A stretch of 64,000 bases of DNA from Pseudoxanthomonas sp. CF385 (GCF_900104255.1 NZ_FNKZ01000001.1:1456001-1520000); one strand, 5' to 3'. Positions 25,541 through 39,371 are shown, numbered from the stretch's first letter. The notes: generated by a model not told the origin, from the sequence alone. Program-made: numbers and translations.

Positions 25541-26892
25541 CGCCACAGGAATTCGATCTTGTCGTGATCGGAGGAGGCTCCGGCGGACTCGCCGGCGCCT
25601 TCCGCGCGGCGTCGCACGGTGCGCGGGTGGCGCTGCTCGAACCGAAGTCGCTGGGCGGCACCTGCGTGAACGTCGGCTGCGTGCCGAAGAAGGCGATGTG
25701 GCTGGCGGCCGAGCTGTCGCAGAAGATCGCCCTGGCATCATCGCTCGGGTTCGATACGGTGCCGCCCACCCTGGACTGGAAGGAGTTCATCGTCCATCGC
25801 CAGCGCTACATCGCGGGCATCCATGCCAGCTACATGAAGCGTCTGGACGAAAGCGGCGTGGTGCTGATGCCGTGCCACGGCCGATTGCAGGACGCGCACA
25901 CCGTGGTGAACGCGGATGGCGTGCCGCTGCGGGCCGGGCACCTGCTGATCGCCACCGGTGGACGGCCCTCGCGGCCGGACATCCCGGGCGCGATGCTGGG
26001 TCAGGTATCGGACGACTTCTTCAACCTGTGCGCAGCGCCACGGCGTGTGGCTATCGTCGGCGGCGGCTACGTGGCGGTGGAACTGGCGGGCGTGCTGCAG
26101 GCGCTCGGCAGCCAGGTGGAGCTGTTCGTGCGCGGACAGCGCCTGCTGGAGGGATTCGACGCGCAGATCGCCGCGGAACTGGCCGACGACATGCACCAGC
26201 ATGGCGTCCACCTGCATTTCGGCTACGCGGTGGCGGCGCTGGAGGCGGCGCGCGACGGCGGCGTGATCGTGCTGGCGGAGGACGGGACGCGCAGCGAGCG
26301 CTTCGACGGGCTGATCTTCGCGACGGGCCGCAAGCCGAACACCGCCGAAATGGGGCTGGAAAGCGTGGGCGTGGAGACGGATGCGCGCGGCTTCGTGCGG
26401 GTGGATGCGTGGCAGGACACGAACGTGGCCGGCATCCACGCGGTGGGCGACGTGACCGGACAGGCCGCCTTGACGCCGGTGGCCATCGCCGCGGCGCGGC
26501 GCCTGATGGATCGGGTGTTCGGTGGGCAGTCCGACGCCCGCCTGGACTACCGCGACATCGCGACGGTCGTCTTCTCGCATCCGCCGGCGGGCAAGGTGGG
26601 ACAGACCGAAGAGGAGGCCCGTGCCGCGCACGGCGACAGCGTGAAGACCTACACCGCACGCTTCCGGCCCATGCTGCATGCCTTGGCCGATTCGCCGCAG
26701 CGCAGCCTGTTCAAGCTGGTCTGCGTGGGCGCGGACCAGCGCGTGGTCGGCCTCCATCTGCTGGGCGAGGGCGCGGACGAAATGCTGCAGGGGTTCGCTG
26801 TCGCGCTGAAGAAGGGCATCACCCTGGCGGACCTTCACGACACGGTCGCGATCCATCCGACCAGCGCCGAAGAAGTGGTGCTGATGCGCTGA
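25537..26892 (+). CDS. gor: Glutathione-disulfide reductase
   Basis: A 451-residue pyridine nucleotide-disulfide oxidoreductase. The redox pair is GGTCVNVGCVPKK (Cys43, Cys48) after the FAD motif GGGSGGLAGA. The NADP motif region is GGGYVAVELAG near 174, and the catalytic histidine/glutamate pair is in HPTSAEE (His440, Glu445). It reduces GSSG with NADPH in the cytoplasm. Start ATG overlaps the preceding oxidoreductase (ATGA). The pairing with an amino-acid oxidase may help handle the peroxide that enzyme could release, which is only inference. Confidence 0.92.
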   Translation: MTPQEFDLVVIGGGSGGLAGAFRAASHGARVALLEPKSLGGTCVNVGCVPKKAMWLAAELSQKIALASSLGFDTVPPTLDWKEFIVHRQRYIAGIHASYMKRLDESGVVLMPCHGRLQDAHTVVNADGVPLRAGHLLIATGGRPSRPDIPGAMLGQVSDDFFNLCAAPRRVAIVGGGYVAVELAGVLQALGSQVELFVRGQRLLEGFDAQIAAELADDMHQHGVHLHFGYAVAALEAARDGGVIVLAEDGTRSERFDGLIFATGRKPNTAEMGLESVGVETDARGFVRVDAWQDTNVAGIHAVGDVTGQAALTPVAIAAARRLMDRVFGGQSDARLDYRDIATVVFSHPPAGKVGQTEEEARAAHGDSVKTYTARFRPMLHALADSPQRSLFKLVCVGADQRVVGLHLLGEGADEMLQGFAVALKKGITLADLHDTVAIHPTSAEEVVLMR

Positions 26893-26927
26893 CCCGCGCG
26901 GACGGGGTGCGGCGATACAATGCCGTC

Positions 26928-27704
26928 ATGGACATCTACACGCTGCACGAGGGCACGGCGCCGCTGTTCATCAGCCTGCCGCACCATGGCACCCGCGTGC
27001 CCGACGCCATCGCCGAACGCCTGACCCCCGAGGCGCGTCGCGTGCCGGACACCGACTGGCATGTCGCCGAGCTGTACGACTTCGCGCGGGCGCTCGGTGC
27101 GTCGATCATCGTGCCGGCGTACTCGCGCTACGTGGTCGACCTCAACCGGCCGGAAGACGACGTCTCGCTGTACCCTGGGCAGAACACCACGGGCCTGTGT
27201 CCCATCGTCCGCTTCAGTGGCGATCCGGTGTACCTGCCCGATCAGGCGCCGACGCCGGAGGAGATCGCCGCGCGCGTCGATACCTATTGGCGGCCGTACC
27301 ACCAAGCGCTCCAGCAGGAGCTTGCGCGCATCCGAGACCTGCATGGCCGGGTCGTGCTGTGGGAAGGGCATTCCATCCGCAGTGAAGTGCCGTTCCTGTT
27401 CGAAGGCCGGTTGCCCGATTTCAACCTGGGCACCGCGGCGGGCGCCAGCTGTTCGCCCGCGTTGCAGCAGGCGCTGGATGACGTGCTGGCGTCGCAGTCG
27501 GACTACAGCTTCGTCGTGAACGGGCGATTCCGCGGCGGCTACATCACCCGGCATTACGCCGATCCGGCGAACCGGGTGCAGGCCGTGCAACTGGAACTGG
27601 CGCAGCTGAACTACATGGACGAGGACAGCTTCGCCTATCTGCCCGAACGTGCCGCCCGCACGCAGGCGCTGATCCGGCGGTTGTTGGAATGCACGCTGGC
27701 GTGA
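26928..27704 (+). CDS. hutG: N-formylglutamate deformylase
   Basis: A 258-residue N-formylglutamate amidohydrolase. Characteristic segments are LFISLPHHGTRVPD (residues 13-26), DTDWHVAELYDFA near 41, SRYVVDLNRP near 65, LWEGHSIRSEVPFLFEG near 145 and NGRFRGGYITRHY near 199. It releases formate and glutamate in one branch of histidine breakdown. No hutU, hutH, hutI or hutF lies nearby, so it stands apart from the rest of the pathway here. Start ATG at 26928; the frame is open much further upstream without coding character. Confidence 0.9.
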   Translation: MDIYTLHEGTAPLFISLPHHGTRVPDAIAERLTPEARRVPDTDWHVAELYDFARALGASIIVPAYSRYVVDLNRPEDDVSLYPGQNTTGLCPIVRFSGDPVYLPDQAPTPEEIAARVDTYWRPYHQALQQELARIRDLHGRVVLWEGHSIRSEVPFLFEGRLPDFNLGTAAGASCSPALQQALDDVLASQSDYSFVVNGRFRGGYITRHYADPANRVQAVQLELAQLNYMDEDSFAYLPERAARTQALIRRLLECTLA

Positions 27705-27714
27705 GGGCGCGCGG

Positions 27715-28698
27715 TTGATCCGACCCGACGCGGACGACGAACTGGCGCAACCGCTGGACGTGGCGCCTGCCGAAGCGGTCGACGCGCCACCGATGCATCC
27801 GGCTTTGCGCGCGGTAAGCCGTTCCGGGCTCGTCCTGGCTGCGCTCGGCGCCATCGCGTTCTCGGGCAAGGCGATCATCGTCAAGCTCGGCTACCGCTAC
27901 GGCACCGATGCCGTCACGCTGTTGGCGCTGCGGATGCTGGTGGCGTTCCCGTTCTTCCTGGCGATGGGCGCATGGGCCGCCCAACGCAACGCGCCGCTGA
28001 GTGCGGGTGATCGCGGGCGGATCCTGCTGCTGGGCTTCCTGGGCTACTACCTCGCCAGCTTCCTGGATTTCGCGGGACTGGCGTACATCACCGCCACGCT
28101 GGAACGGCTGATCCTCTATCTGACCCCGACCCTGGTGGCGCTGATCGGCTGGCTTGTCTTCGGGCGCCGCATCTCGCGACGGCAGGCCGTAGCACTGGTC
28201 GTCAGTTACACGGGCGTGGCGCTGGCGTTCGGCCATGACCTGCAGGTGGGTGGCGCCGACATCGCGTTGGGCAGCCTGCTGGTGTTCGGCAGCGCACTGG
28301 CGTACGCGCTCTACCTCGTCGGCAGCGGCGAACTGGTACAACGCGTGGGGGCGGTCCGCCTGACGGCCTATGCGAGCAGTGTGGCCAGCGTGCTCTGCCT
28401 TCTGCAGTTCTTCCTGCTGCGGCCGCTGGAAGCGCTCGCCCTGCCGTGGCAGGTGTACGCCCTCTCGCTGGTGAACGGCACGTTGTGCACGGTGCTGCCC
28501 GTGCTGGCGGTGATGATGGCGGTGGCGCGCATCGGTTCGGCGTTGGCCGCACAGGTGGGGATGATCGGGCCGGTCTCGACCATCCTCCTCAGCCTGTTGC
28601 TGTTGGGGGAGCCGATGGGGCCATGGCAGGTCGCCGGCACCGCGCTGGTGATGGCAGGCGTGTTCGTGGTATCGCAGCAGAAGACCGTCGCCCGCTGA
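27715..28698 (+). CDS. EamA/DMT-family transporter
   Basis: A protein of up to 327 residues with ten membrane spans and two EamA repeats (about 40-165 and 180-320). Markers are GAIAFSGKAIIVKLGYRYG in the first and GPVSTILLSLLLLGEPMG in the second. The start is uncertain. TTG at 27715 has a GAGGG ribosome-binding site 7 bp upstream but adds a 26-residue acidic leader; ATG at 27793 has no clear site. Placed 10 bp after hutG, so likely cotranscribed; substrate unknown. Confidence 0.82.
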   Translation: MIRPDADDELAQPLDVAPAEAVDAPPMHPALRAVSRSGLVLAALGAIAFSGKAIIVKLGYRYGTDAVTLLALRMLVAFPFFLAMGAWAAQRNAPLSAGDRGRILLLGFLGYYLASFLDFAGLAYITATLERLILYLTPTLVALIGWLVFGRRISRRQAVALVVSYTGVALAFGHDLQVGGADIALGSLLVFGSALAYALYLVGSGELVQRVGAVRLTAYASSVASVLCLLQFFLLRPLEALALPWQVYALSLVNGTLCTVLPVLAVMMAVARIGSALAAQVGMIGPVSTILLSLLLLGEPMGPWQVAGTALVMAGVFVVSQQKTVAR

Positions 28699-28707
28699 TC
28701 GGCGTGC

Positions 28708-29850
28708 CTAGGCGGCCGCGCTCGCGTCAGCGAGCCATTGCACCACGTGCGACAGGGCATCGGCATGACTGCCGCCGGATTGCCTGTGTTCGCGGTACCG
28801 CTGCAGCTGCCCGTGCGCGCTGGTGCCTTCCTTGAGGATCCGCCACACGCGCTCGACCTGCGACGTGCAATCCAAGGCGCGGATGTCGTCGTCCAGCGCT
28901 TCCAGCGTGTTCTCCAGCATCTCGCGCACCGATACCAGGCGCCGGCTGCCCAGGTCGATGAGGCCGGCGTCGAACCCGTAACGCTGCGCACGCCACAGGT
29001 TCTCCGCGACGATCGCCTGGTCGCCCGCGTGCAGGTCGGCGTACAGCGAGGGCCTGCGCTCGAGATGCCGCACCAGGCAGCGGTAGACCTGCGCGATGGT
29101 CAATGCATCGCACAGGTCGGTGCAGGCGTCGGTGACACGCAGTTCCAGCGTGGGGAATGCGAGCGAAGGCCGCAGCGCCCACCAGAGGAAACTCGCGTTC
29201 TGGATCGCGCGGCCGTCGGTCATGCGCTGGACGTAGTGGTCGTACTCGGCCTGGTCGCGGAACAGCGGCGGCAGCCCCGTGCGAGGGATCTCCTGGTACG
29301 CCGTCTGCCGGTAGCCCATCAGGCCGGTGGCATGGCCCATCCAGAACGGTGACGACGTGCTGAGGGCGAGCAGCAGCGGCAGGAAGGGCTGCAGGCGGGC
29401 CATCAGCGCGACCCGTTGCCCGGGGTCGGCCGGCTGCACGTGCACGTGCAGGCCGCACAACAGGTTGCGCTGGCCCAGCATCTGCAGCTCGCCCATCACC
29501 TGGTCGTAGTGCGGTTTGTCCGTGCTGCGCTGTCCACGCCATTGCGCGGAGGGATGCGTGCCGGCCGACAGGATGCCGAGCCCGTGCCGGTGCGCGATGT
29601 CGGCAACGGTGCGACGCAGCGTGCGCAGGTCGGCCTCCGCGGCTTGCGTGTCCTCGTGCACCCCGGTCTGGACCTCGACCTGGGTCTGCAGCATCTCGCT
29701 GCCGAAGCGATCGCCCAGCGTTTCGCGGCATTCGATGAAGAAGCGCCGTGGCATGTGCCGCAATCGCCGGCCGTTGCGGCGCACGAGGAAATACTCTTCC
29801 TCGAGGCCGAAGGTGTACGGGTGCGGGTGCGGTCCGGATGTAGAAGCCAT
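28708..29850 (-). CDS. YbdK-type carboxylate-amine ligase (GCS2 family)
   Basis: A 380-residue member of the glutamate-cysteine ligase family 2. The N-terminal TFGLEEEYFLVRR carries the magnesium-binding glutamates. CGLHVHVQ near residue 132 and FPTLELRVTDACTD near 232 are the other active-site segments. E. coli YbdK has weak gamma-glutamylcysteine ligase activity, and the physiological amide product is unsettled. Together with gor nearby this is suggestive but not proof of a glutathione role. Convergent with the EamA gene. Confidence 0.88.
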   Translation of the reverse strand: MASTSGPHPHPYTFGLEEEYFLVRRNGRRLRHMPRRFFIECRETLGDRFGSEMLQTQVEVQTGVHEDTQAAEADLRTLRRTVADIAHRHGLGILSAGTHPSAQWRGQRSTDKPHYDQVMGELQMLGQRNLLCGLHVHVQPADPGQRVALMARLQPFLPLLLALSTSSPFWMGHATGLMGYRQTAYQEIPRTGLPPLFRDQAEYDHYVQRMTDGRAIQNASFLWWALRPSLAFPTLELRVTDACTDLCDALTIAQVYRCLVRHLERRPSLYADLHAGDQAIVAENLWRAQRYGFDAGLIDLGSRRLVSVREMLENTLEALDDDIRALDCTSQVERVWRILKEGTSAHGQLQRYREHRQSGGSHADALSHVVQWLADASAAA

Positions 29851-29931
29851 GCCGGCGTTATCGCACCGGCATGGTGAACGCGATGTTCAACGCTGGGGCC
29901 GCGGCCCCGTGCGTGTCGATCGCGAGAGGGC

Positions 29932-31821
29932 TCAGGCTTCCAGCGAAGCGAGATCGCCCTTGGTCTCGAGCCACGTCTTGCGGTCGCCGGAACGCTTCTT
30001 CGCCAGCAGCATGTCCATCAGGCCGCGCGTCTGCAGGTCGTCGTCGACGGTGAGCTGTACCAGCCGGCGCGTATCGGGATGGATGGTGGATTCGCGCAGC
30101 TGCGAAGGATTCATCTCGCCCAGGCCCTTGAAGCGGGTCACGTTGACCGCGCCGCGGATCTTCTCGCGCTCGATCTTTTCCAGCAGCAGGCGCTTCTCTT
30201 CCTCGTCCAGCGCGTAGAACACCTGCTTGCCCACGTCGACGCGGAACAGCGGCGGCATCGCGACAAACACGTGCCCGGCCGCGACCAGGGCGGGGAAGTG
30301 GCGCAGGAACAGCGCGCTCAACAGGGTGGCGATGTGCAGGCCGTCGGAGTCGGCGTCGGCGAGGATCACCACCTTGCCGTAGCGCAGCCCGCTGATGTCG
30401 TCCTTGCCGGGATCGCAGCCGATCGCGACGGCCAGGTCGTGCACTTCCTGCGAGGCGAGCACGCTGCCCGACGCGACTTCCCAGGTGTTCAGGATCTTGC
30501 CGCGCAGCGGCAGGATGGCCTGGAAATCCTTGTCGCGCGCCTGCTTGGCCGAACCGCCGGCGGAGTCGCCTTCCACCAGGAACAGTTCGGTGCGCGAAAG
30601 ATCCTGGCTGATGCAGTCCGCCAGTTTGCCGGGCAACGCCGGGCCCTGGGTGACCTTCTTGCGGATGACCTGCTTCTCGGTCTTCAGGCGGGCGCTGGCG
30701 CGCTCGATGGCGATCTGCGCGATCTTCTCGCCCAGGTCGACGTGCTGGTTCAGCCACAGGCTGAAAGCGTCGTGCGCCGCACCCTCGATGAAGCCGGCGG
30801 CCTGGCGCGAGGACAGGCGCTCCTTGGTCTGCCCACTGAACTGCGGGTCGGTCATCTTCAGCGACAGCACGAACGTCACGCGGTCCCACACGTCTTCCGG
30901 CGCCAGCTTCACGCCGCGCGGCAGCAGGTTGCGGAAATCGCAGAACTCGCGCAGCGCGTCGGTCAGGCCGCTGCGCAGGCCGTTGACGTGCGTGCCGTGT
31001 TGCGCGGTCGGGATCAGGTTGACGTAGCTCTCCTGCACCAGCTCGCCTTCGGGCACCCAGGCGGCGGCCCAGTCGACGATTTCGCTGTCCTTCTTCAACT
31101 GGCCGACGAAGATGTCCGGCGGCAGCAGTTCGCGGCCGGCCATCTCGCCCCGCAGGTAGTCGCGCAGGCCGTCCTCGTAGTGCCAGCTGTCGCGCTCGCC
31201 GGTGGCTTCATCGAACAGGGTGACGTTCAGGCCCGGGCACAGCACGGCCTTGGCGCGAAGCAGGTGGCGCAGGGCGCGCACGTTGAACTTCGGCGTATCG
31301 AAATACTTCGGGTCGGCCCAGAACCGCACGCGCGTGCCGGTGTTCTTCTTGCCGACGCTGCCCACGACTTCCAGCGGGCTGGCGCGGTCGCCGTTGCGGA
31401 AGGTGATGCGGTGTTCGCTGCCTTCGCGCTTGATGTGCACTTCCACCAGCGTGGACAGCGCGTTGACCACGCTCACGCCCACGCCGTGCAGGCCGCCGGA
31501 GAACGTGTAGTTCTTGTTGCTGAACTTGCCGCCCGCGTGCAGGCGGGTGAGGATCAGCTCGACACCGGGGATCTTCTCCTCCGGATGGATGTCCACCGGC
31601 ATGCCGCGGCCGTCGTCGGACACCTCGCAGCTGCCGTCCTTGAACAGGGTGACCTCGATGCTGCCCGCGTGGCCGGCGAGCGCTTCGTCCACCGCGTTGT
31701 CGATGACTTCCTGCGCCAGATGGTTGGGGCGCGCGGTGTCGGTGTACATGCCCGGGCGGCGCTTGACGGGATCCAGGCCGGAAAGGACTTCGATGTCGGC
31801 GGCGTTGTAACGGCTACTCAT
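29932..31821 (-). CDS. parE: DNA topoisomerase IV subunit B
   Basis: A 629-residue GHKL-ATPase type II topoisomerase subunit. ATP-site motifs are NAVDEAL (about 45), DDGRGMPVD (about 70) and GGLHGVGVSVVNAL (about 110). The Toprim part has ELFLVEGDSAGGSAKQARD and ILADADSDGLHI. Length and the lack of the long GyrB insertion indicate ParE rather than GyrB. With ParC it unlinks daughter chromosomes. The start at 31821 matches MSSRYNAADIEVLSGLDPV; longer readings add unrelated sequence. parC is not in the window. Confidence 0.95.
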   Translation of the reverse strand: MSSRYNAADIEVLSGLDPVKRRPGMYTDTARPNHLAQEVIDNAVDEALAGHAGSIEVTLFKDGSCEVSDDGRGMPVDIHPEEKIPGVELILTRLHAGGKFSNKNYTFSGGLHGVGVSVVNALSTLVEVHIKREGSEHRITFRNGDRASPLEVVGSVGKKNTGTRVRFWADPKYFDTPKFNVRALRHLLRAKAVLCPGLNVTLFDEATGERDSWHYEDGLRDYLRGEMAGRELLPPDIFVGQLKKDSEIVDWAAAWVPEGELVQESYVNLIPTAQHGTHVNGLRSGLTDALREFCDFRNLLPRGVKLAPEDVWDRVTFVLSLKMTDPQFSGQTKERLSSRQAAGFIEGAAHDAFSLWLNQHVDLGEKIAQIAIERASARLKTEKQVIRKKVTQGPALPGKLADCISQDLSRTELFLVEGDSAGGSAKQARDKDFQAILPLRGKILNTWEVASGSVLASQEVHDLAVAIGCDPGKDDISGLRYGKVVILADADSDGLHIATLLSALFLRHFPALVAAGHVFVAMPPLFRVDVGKQVFYALDEEEKRLLLEKIEREKIRGAVNVTRFKGLGEMNPSQLRESTIHPDTRRLVQLTVDDDLQTRGLMDMLLAKKRSGDRKTWLETKGDLASLEA

Positions 31822-32080
31822 GGGCTCAGCGGGTTCTCGGTTGCGGCGGCACGGCATCCTGCGTGCCGTCGGAAGGGGAATTGTAGTGGTAGTTGGGCGG
31901 CCGCCGCGGTCGCTCCGGCAGGACGCGGGCAGGCCTGTCCGCAATACCGGCCGGCGGCGTCCCTCGGGTGTTCAGTCGGGGGCCGGCATGCCGGCGGTAG
32001 GCTTGCCGCGTGGACAGGGACGCCCTTGGGTTTGCCGTCCGGCACCCCCAGATTCTGCTCATCCACGAGGAGTTACCGCC

Positions 32081-32332
32081 ATGAAGTCGCGCAACCTGTT
32101 GCTGCTCTCCGCCGCCGTCGCCGGCGCGTTGTTCGCGGTCCATGCGTTCGCCCAGTCCAAGGCGGGCGCCGATGCCGACAAGCCGAAGCAGGACCAGTCC
32201 CAGACCAGTGATCCGTCCGACCCGGAGGCCAAGGCGCGCCGCCGTGCGGCCAACGAGGCTGCCGCCAAGCGCAAGGCCGCCGAAGGCCAGCAGAAGAAAG
32301 CGGGCGAGGAAGAGGAAGAGCGCAAGCCCTGA
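32081..32332 (+). CDS. Small secreted charged helical protein, unrecognised
   Basis: An 83-residue protein. A signal peptide (residues 1-24, ending HAFAQ) precedes a low-complexity charged tail rich in Lys, Glu, Ala and Gln, ending GEEEEERKP. The tail would be helical or disordered. A GAGGAG ribosome-binding site lies 5-6 bp before the ATG at 32081. No family is recognised. It stands alone between divergent parE and a hairpin before pyrG. Confidence 0.6.
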   Translation: MKSRNLLLLSAAVAGALFAVHAFAQSKAGADADKPKQDQSQTSDPSDPEAKARRRAANEAAAKRKAAEGQQKKAGEEEEERKP

Positions 32333-32382
32333 TCCTGTCCGCTCCGAAACCTTTGCACGGGAAGGGTTTCGCACCCATCTGA

Positions 32383-34131
<1,749 letters not shown>

Positions 34132-34180
34132 CTGTCCTGCACCGGCGTCGCCCGCGGCGCCTGCAACGAAGGAGTGGTGA

Positions 34181-35010
34181 ATGAAACTCTGTGGATTCGA
34201 CGTCGGGCTCGACCAGCCCCTGTTCCTGATCGCCGGCCCGTGCGTGATCGAGTCGATGCAGTTGCAGATCGATGTCGCCGGCCGCCTGAAGGAGATCACC
34301 GGCAAGCTGGGAATGAACTTCATCTTCAAGTCGAGCTTCGACAAGGCCAATCGCACCTCCGGCACCAGTTTCCGCGGCCCGGGCATGGAAGAAGGCCTGA
34401 AGGTGCTGGATGCGGTGAAGAAGCAGGTCGGCGTACCGGTGCTGACAGACGTGCACGAGTACACGCCGATGGACGAAGTCGCAGCCGTCGTCGACGTGCT
34501 GCAGACGCCGGCGTTCCTGGTCCGCCAGACCGACTTCATCAAGAAGGTCTGCTCGGCGGGCAAGCCGGTCAACATCAAGAAGGGCCAGTTCCTGTCGCCG
34601 TGGGACATGAAGCCCGTGGTCGACAAGGCCAAGTCCACCGGCAACCAGGACATCATGGTCTGCGAGCGTGGCGCCTCGTTCGGTTACAACAACCTGGTCA
34701 GCGACATGCGTTCGCTGAGCGTGATGCGCGATACCGGGTGCCCGGTGGTGTTCGATGCGACGCATTCGGTGCAGTTGCCGGGCGGGCAGGGCAGCAGCTC
34801 GGGTGGCCAGCGCGAGTTCGTGCCGGTGCTGGCGCGCGCGGCCGTCGCGGTCGGCGTGGCCGGCCTGTTCGCCGAAACCCACCCCGATCCGGCCAAGGCC
34901 CTGTCCGACGGCCCGAACGCGTGGCCGCTGGACAAGATGGAAGCGCTGCTCGAAACCCTGCTGGCGCTGGACGCGATCACCAAGAAGAACGGGTTCCTGG
35001 AGAGTTTCGT

Positions 35011-35014
<4 letters not shown>
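34181..35014 (+). CDS. kdsA: 3-deoxy-8-phosphooctulonate synthase (Kdo8P synthase)
   Basis: A 277-residue class I aldolase-type enzyme. Family landmarks are [11 protein letters not shown] (residues 16-26), [12 protein letters not shown] (about 50), [26 protein letters not shown] segment ([12 protein letters not shown]) and [13 protein letters not shown] near 193. It condenses PEP with arabinose-5-phosphate for the Kdo of LPS inner core. A GGAG ribosome-binding site precedes the ATG. Its stop overlaps the apparent start of an unrelated small gene that separates it from eno. Confidence 0.96.
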
Positions 35015-36791
<1,777 letters not shown>

Positions 36792-36794
36792 TCC

Positions 36795-37139
36795 ATGCGC
36801 AAGGCGCCCTGGCTCCTGCTGGTGCTGGTACTGCTGCTGGGATGGCTGCAGTACAAGTTCTGGTTCGGCGTCGGCAGTTCGGGCCAGGTCGTCGCGCTGG
36901 AACAGCAGGTCGAGGCGCAAAAGCGCGAGAACGCGGGCCTGCAGGAGCGCAACGACGCGCTCGCCGCCGAAGTCGAGGACCTCAAGTCCGGCGAATCGGC
37001 GGTGGAGGAGCGGGCGCGCAGCGAGCTGGGCATGATCAAGCCGGGCGAGAAGTTCTATCGCGTGGTCGAGCCGGTTCCCGCCGCGCCCGCGCCGGGGGGC
37101 GAAGCGGCTCCCGATGCAGACGAAGAGGCCGCGCCCTGA
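36795..37139 (+). CDS. ftsB: Cell division protein FtsB
   Basis: A 114-residue bitopic membrane protein. A short cytoplasmic end is followed by a membrane span (about 5-21), the YKFWFG motif and a periplasmic coiled coil (about 31-75, [19 protein letters not shown]). The tail is acidic and Pro/Ala-rich. It joins FtsL and FtsQ in the divisome. The eno-ftsB-ispD order is conserved in Gammaproteobacteria. Its stop overlaps the ispD start by 1 bp (TGATG). Confidence 0.93.
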   Translation: MRKAPWLLLVLVLLLGWLQYKFWFGVGSSGQVVALEQQVEAQKRENAGLQERNDALAAEVEDLKSGESAVEERARSELGMIKPGEKFYRVVEPVPAAPAPGGEAAPDADEEAAP

Positions 37140-37831
37140 TGGCGGGTGTCTGGGCGGTGGTGCCGGCCGCCGGTCGCGGTACCCGGTTCGGGAGTGAGCT
37201 GCCGAAGCAGTACCTGAGCGTGCGCGATCGCCCCCTGATCGCCTGGACGCTGCAGGCGCTGTTCGCCCATGACGCGGTGGAAGGCGTGGTGGTGCCGGTA
37301 TCCGAGAACGACCCGGACTGGCCCGGCTGGAGCGAATATGAAGGTCGGCCGCTGGTCACCTGCACCGGCGGCGCGACGCGCGCGGCTTCGGTGCTGGCCG
37401 GGCTGCATACGCTGCCGAGCGGCGTGCGCGCGGACGACTTCGTCCTCGTGCACGATGCGGCGCGCCCGAACCTGGGTCGCGAAGACCTGGCGCAGCTGCT
37501 GGAGCGCGGCCGCAACGATCCGGTCGGCGCGATCCTCGCCGCCCCCGTGCGCGACACCCTCAAGCGCGCGGGCGACGACGGCGGCATCGACGGCACCGAG
37601 CCGCGCGAACGCCTGTGGCGCGCTTTCACGCCGCAGCTGTTCCGTCGCCTGCAACTGACGCGCGCGCTGGAAGCGGCGACGGCCGCCGGCATCGAAGTGA
37701 CCGACGAAGCCATGGCGATGGAGCGGCAGGGCCTACGGCCGCTGCTGGTGGAAGGCGCGGAAAGCAACTTCAAGATCACCACGCGCGCGGACCTCGAGCG
37801 GTTCGAGTTCGAACTGGCGCGCCGCGCCTGA
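37139..37831 (+). CDS. ispD: 2-C-methyl-D-erythritol 4-phosphate cytidylyltransferase
   Basis: A 230-residue nucleotidyltransferase. The CTP-binding loop is [20 protein letters not shown] (residues 7-26). VHDAARPNL near 100 carries the metal-binding aspartate, and [14 protein letters not shown] near 158 and [16 protein letters not shown] near 203 complete the family pattern. It makes CDP-ME in the MEP isoprenoid pathway, using CTP that the nearby pyrG supplies to the cell. ispF follows after 17 bp. Confidence 0.96.
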   Translation: MAGVWAVVPAAGRGTRFGSELPKQYLSVRDRPLIAWTLQALFAHDAVEGVVVPVSENDPDWPGWSEYEGRPLVTCTGGATRAASVLAGLHTLPSGVRADDFVLVHDAARPNLGREDLAQLLERGRNDPVGAILAAPVRDTLKRAGDDGGIDGTEPRERLWRAFTPQLFRRLQLTRALEAATAAGIEVTDEAMAMERQGLRPLLVEGAESNFKITTRADLERFEFELARRA

Positions 37832-37848
37832 CCCACGACGGTATCGCC

Positions 37849-38340
37849 ATGCCTGACACCTTGAACATCCGCATCGGCCAGGGCTTCGACGTGCACGCCT
37901 TCGGCGAAGGCGACCACGTCATGCTGGGGGGCGTTCGCGTGCCGCACGAGCGCGGCGTGCTGGCGCACAGCGATGGCGACGTGGTGCTGCACGCGCTTTG
38001 CGATGCGATGCTGGGCGCACTGGCGCTCGGCGACATCGGCAAGCATTTTCCACCGTCCGACGATCGCTGGAAGGGCGCCGACAGCCGCGCTTTCGTGCGC
38101 CACTGCGACGCCTTGCTGCGCGAGCGCGGATGGCGCGTGGGCAATGCCGATGTCACCGTCATCTGCGAACGTCCGAAAGTCGGTCCGCACGCCGACGCGA
38201 TGCGCGCCTGCGTGGCGGAGGATCTGTCCATCGATGCCGACGCGGTCAGCATCAAGGCCACCACCAGCGAGAAGCTGGGCTTCACCGGTCGCGGTGAAGG
38301 CATCGCGGCGCAAGCGGTGGTCCTGCTGGTGAAGGCGTGA
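37849..38340 (+). CDS. ispF: 2-C-methyl-D-erythritol 2,4-cyclodiphosphate synthase
   Basis: A 163-residue protein. The zinc site is [20 protein letters not shown] (Asp14 and His16 region), with a second His in [18 protein letters not shown] and the substrate-closing [18 protein letters not shown] near 140. It cyclises CDP-MEP to MEcPP, two steps after IspD. The start at 37849 gives the family N-terminus; an upstream in-frame reading exists but is a shadow of ispD. Its stop overlaps the truD start (GTGA). Confidence 0.96.
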   Translation: MPDTLNIRIGQGFDVHAFGEGDHVMLGGVRVPHERGVLAHSDGDVVLHALCDAMLGALALGDIGKHFPPSDDRWKGADSRAFVRHCDALLRERGWRVGNADVTVICERPKVGPHADAMRACVAEDLSIDADAVSIKATTSEKLGFTGRGEGIAAQAVVLLVKA

Positions 38341-39371
38341 GCGAGACCCTGCCGCGCGCATTCGGCGCGCCCGTGCTGGCAGCGCGTTTCCGCAGCGCGC
38401 CCGAAGATTTCTTCGTCGAAGAACTCCCGGGCTTCGAAGCCTCGGGTGAGGGCGAGCACCTGCTGCTGACGGTCGAGAAGCGCGGCATGAATACCGCCTT
38501 CGCGGCCAAGCGGATCGCCGCGTGGGCGGGGATCGCGGAGATGGGCGTCGGTTACGCCGGCCTGAAGGATCGGCATGCGGTGACGCGCCAGCGCTTCAGC
38601 GTGCATCTGCCGCGCAAGATCGCGCCGGATCTGGCCGGCCTGGTCTCGGACGATCTCAAGGTCATCGACGCGTCCTGGCATTCACGCAAACTGCCGCGGG
38701 GTGCGCTCGCCGGCAATCGCTTCGAACTGATCCTCCGCGAGGTGAGCGGCGATCGGGAGGCGATCGATGAGCGGCTCCGTGCGATCGCGGCGCACGGCTT
38801 GCCCAACTGGTTCGGCGAGCAGCGGTTCGGCCGGGATGGCGGCAACGTGGCGGCGGCGTTGGCGATGTTCGCCGGCCGCCGGGTGCGTCGGGACCAGCGG
38901 TCGATCCTGCTGTCCGCAGCGCGCTCGGAACTGTTCAACCGCGTGCTCGGGAGTCGGCTCGCGGATGGCAGCTGGAACCAGGGCCTGGAAGGCGAGGTAT
39001 GGATGCTCGCCGGCAGTCGCAGCGTGTTCGGCCCGGAGCCGTGGAGCGGGACGCTGGCGCAGCGCCTGGCGGACTTCGATATCCATCCGACCGGCCCGCT
39101 GTGGGGCCAGGGCGAGTCGCGGACGCAGGGCGTCGCGCGTGCAGCCGAGGATGCCGCGCTGGCGGGCGATGAAGCGCAGGCATTGAGGACAGGACTGGAG
39201 CAGGAAGGGCTCCGGCAGGAGCGTCGTGCCCTCCGCCTCAAGCCGGAGGGTTTCGAGTGGCGGTGGCCGGACGCATCCACGCTGCAGCTGCAGTTTGCGC
39301 TGCCGCCCGGCAGTTACGCGACCGCCGTGCTGCACGAACTCGGAGACGTAAGCGAGGCGTCGCGATCCTGA
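38337..39371 (+). CDS. truD: tRNA pseudouridine(13) synthase
   Basis: A 344-residue pseudouridine synthase. The catalytic aspartate is Asp78 in [31 protein letters not shown] near residue 25 and [14 protein letters not shown] near 157 are TruD marks, and the inserted TRUD domain spans about 155-305. It modifies U13 in tRNA-Glu. GTG start at 38337 overlaps ispF. The ispD-ispF-truD-surE-pcm order is conserved in gammaproteobacteria, though here two small genes intervene before surE. Confidence 0.94.
   Translation: MSETLPRAFGAPVLAARFRSAPEDFFVEELPGFEASGEGEHLLLTVEKRGMNTAFAAKRIAAWAGIAEMGVGYAGLKDRHAVTRQRFSVHLPRKIAPDLAGLVSDDLKVIDASWHSRKLPRGALAGNRFELILREVSGDREAIDERLRAIAAHGLPNWFGEQRFGRDGGNVAAALAMFAGRRVRRDQRSILLSAARSELFNRVLGSRLADGSWNQGLEGEVWMLAGSRSVFGPEPWSGTLAQRLADFDIHPTGPLWGQGESRTQGVARAAEDAALAGDEAQALRTGLEQEGLRQERRALRLKPEGFEWRWPDASTLQLQFALPPGSYATAVLHELGDVSEASRS

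Noticed and set aside
24290..26892. Oxidoreductase and gor as a natural fusion or single gene
   Set aside because: They are in different frames with a 4-bp ATGA overlap and each has its own complete FAD domain.
26928..27704. hutG as part of a histidine utilisation operon
   Set aside because: No other hut gene and no HutC-type site was seen in the neighbourhood.
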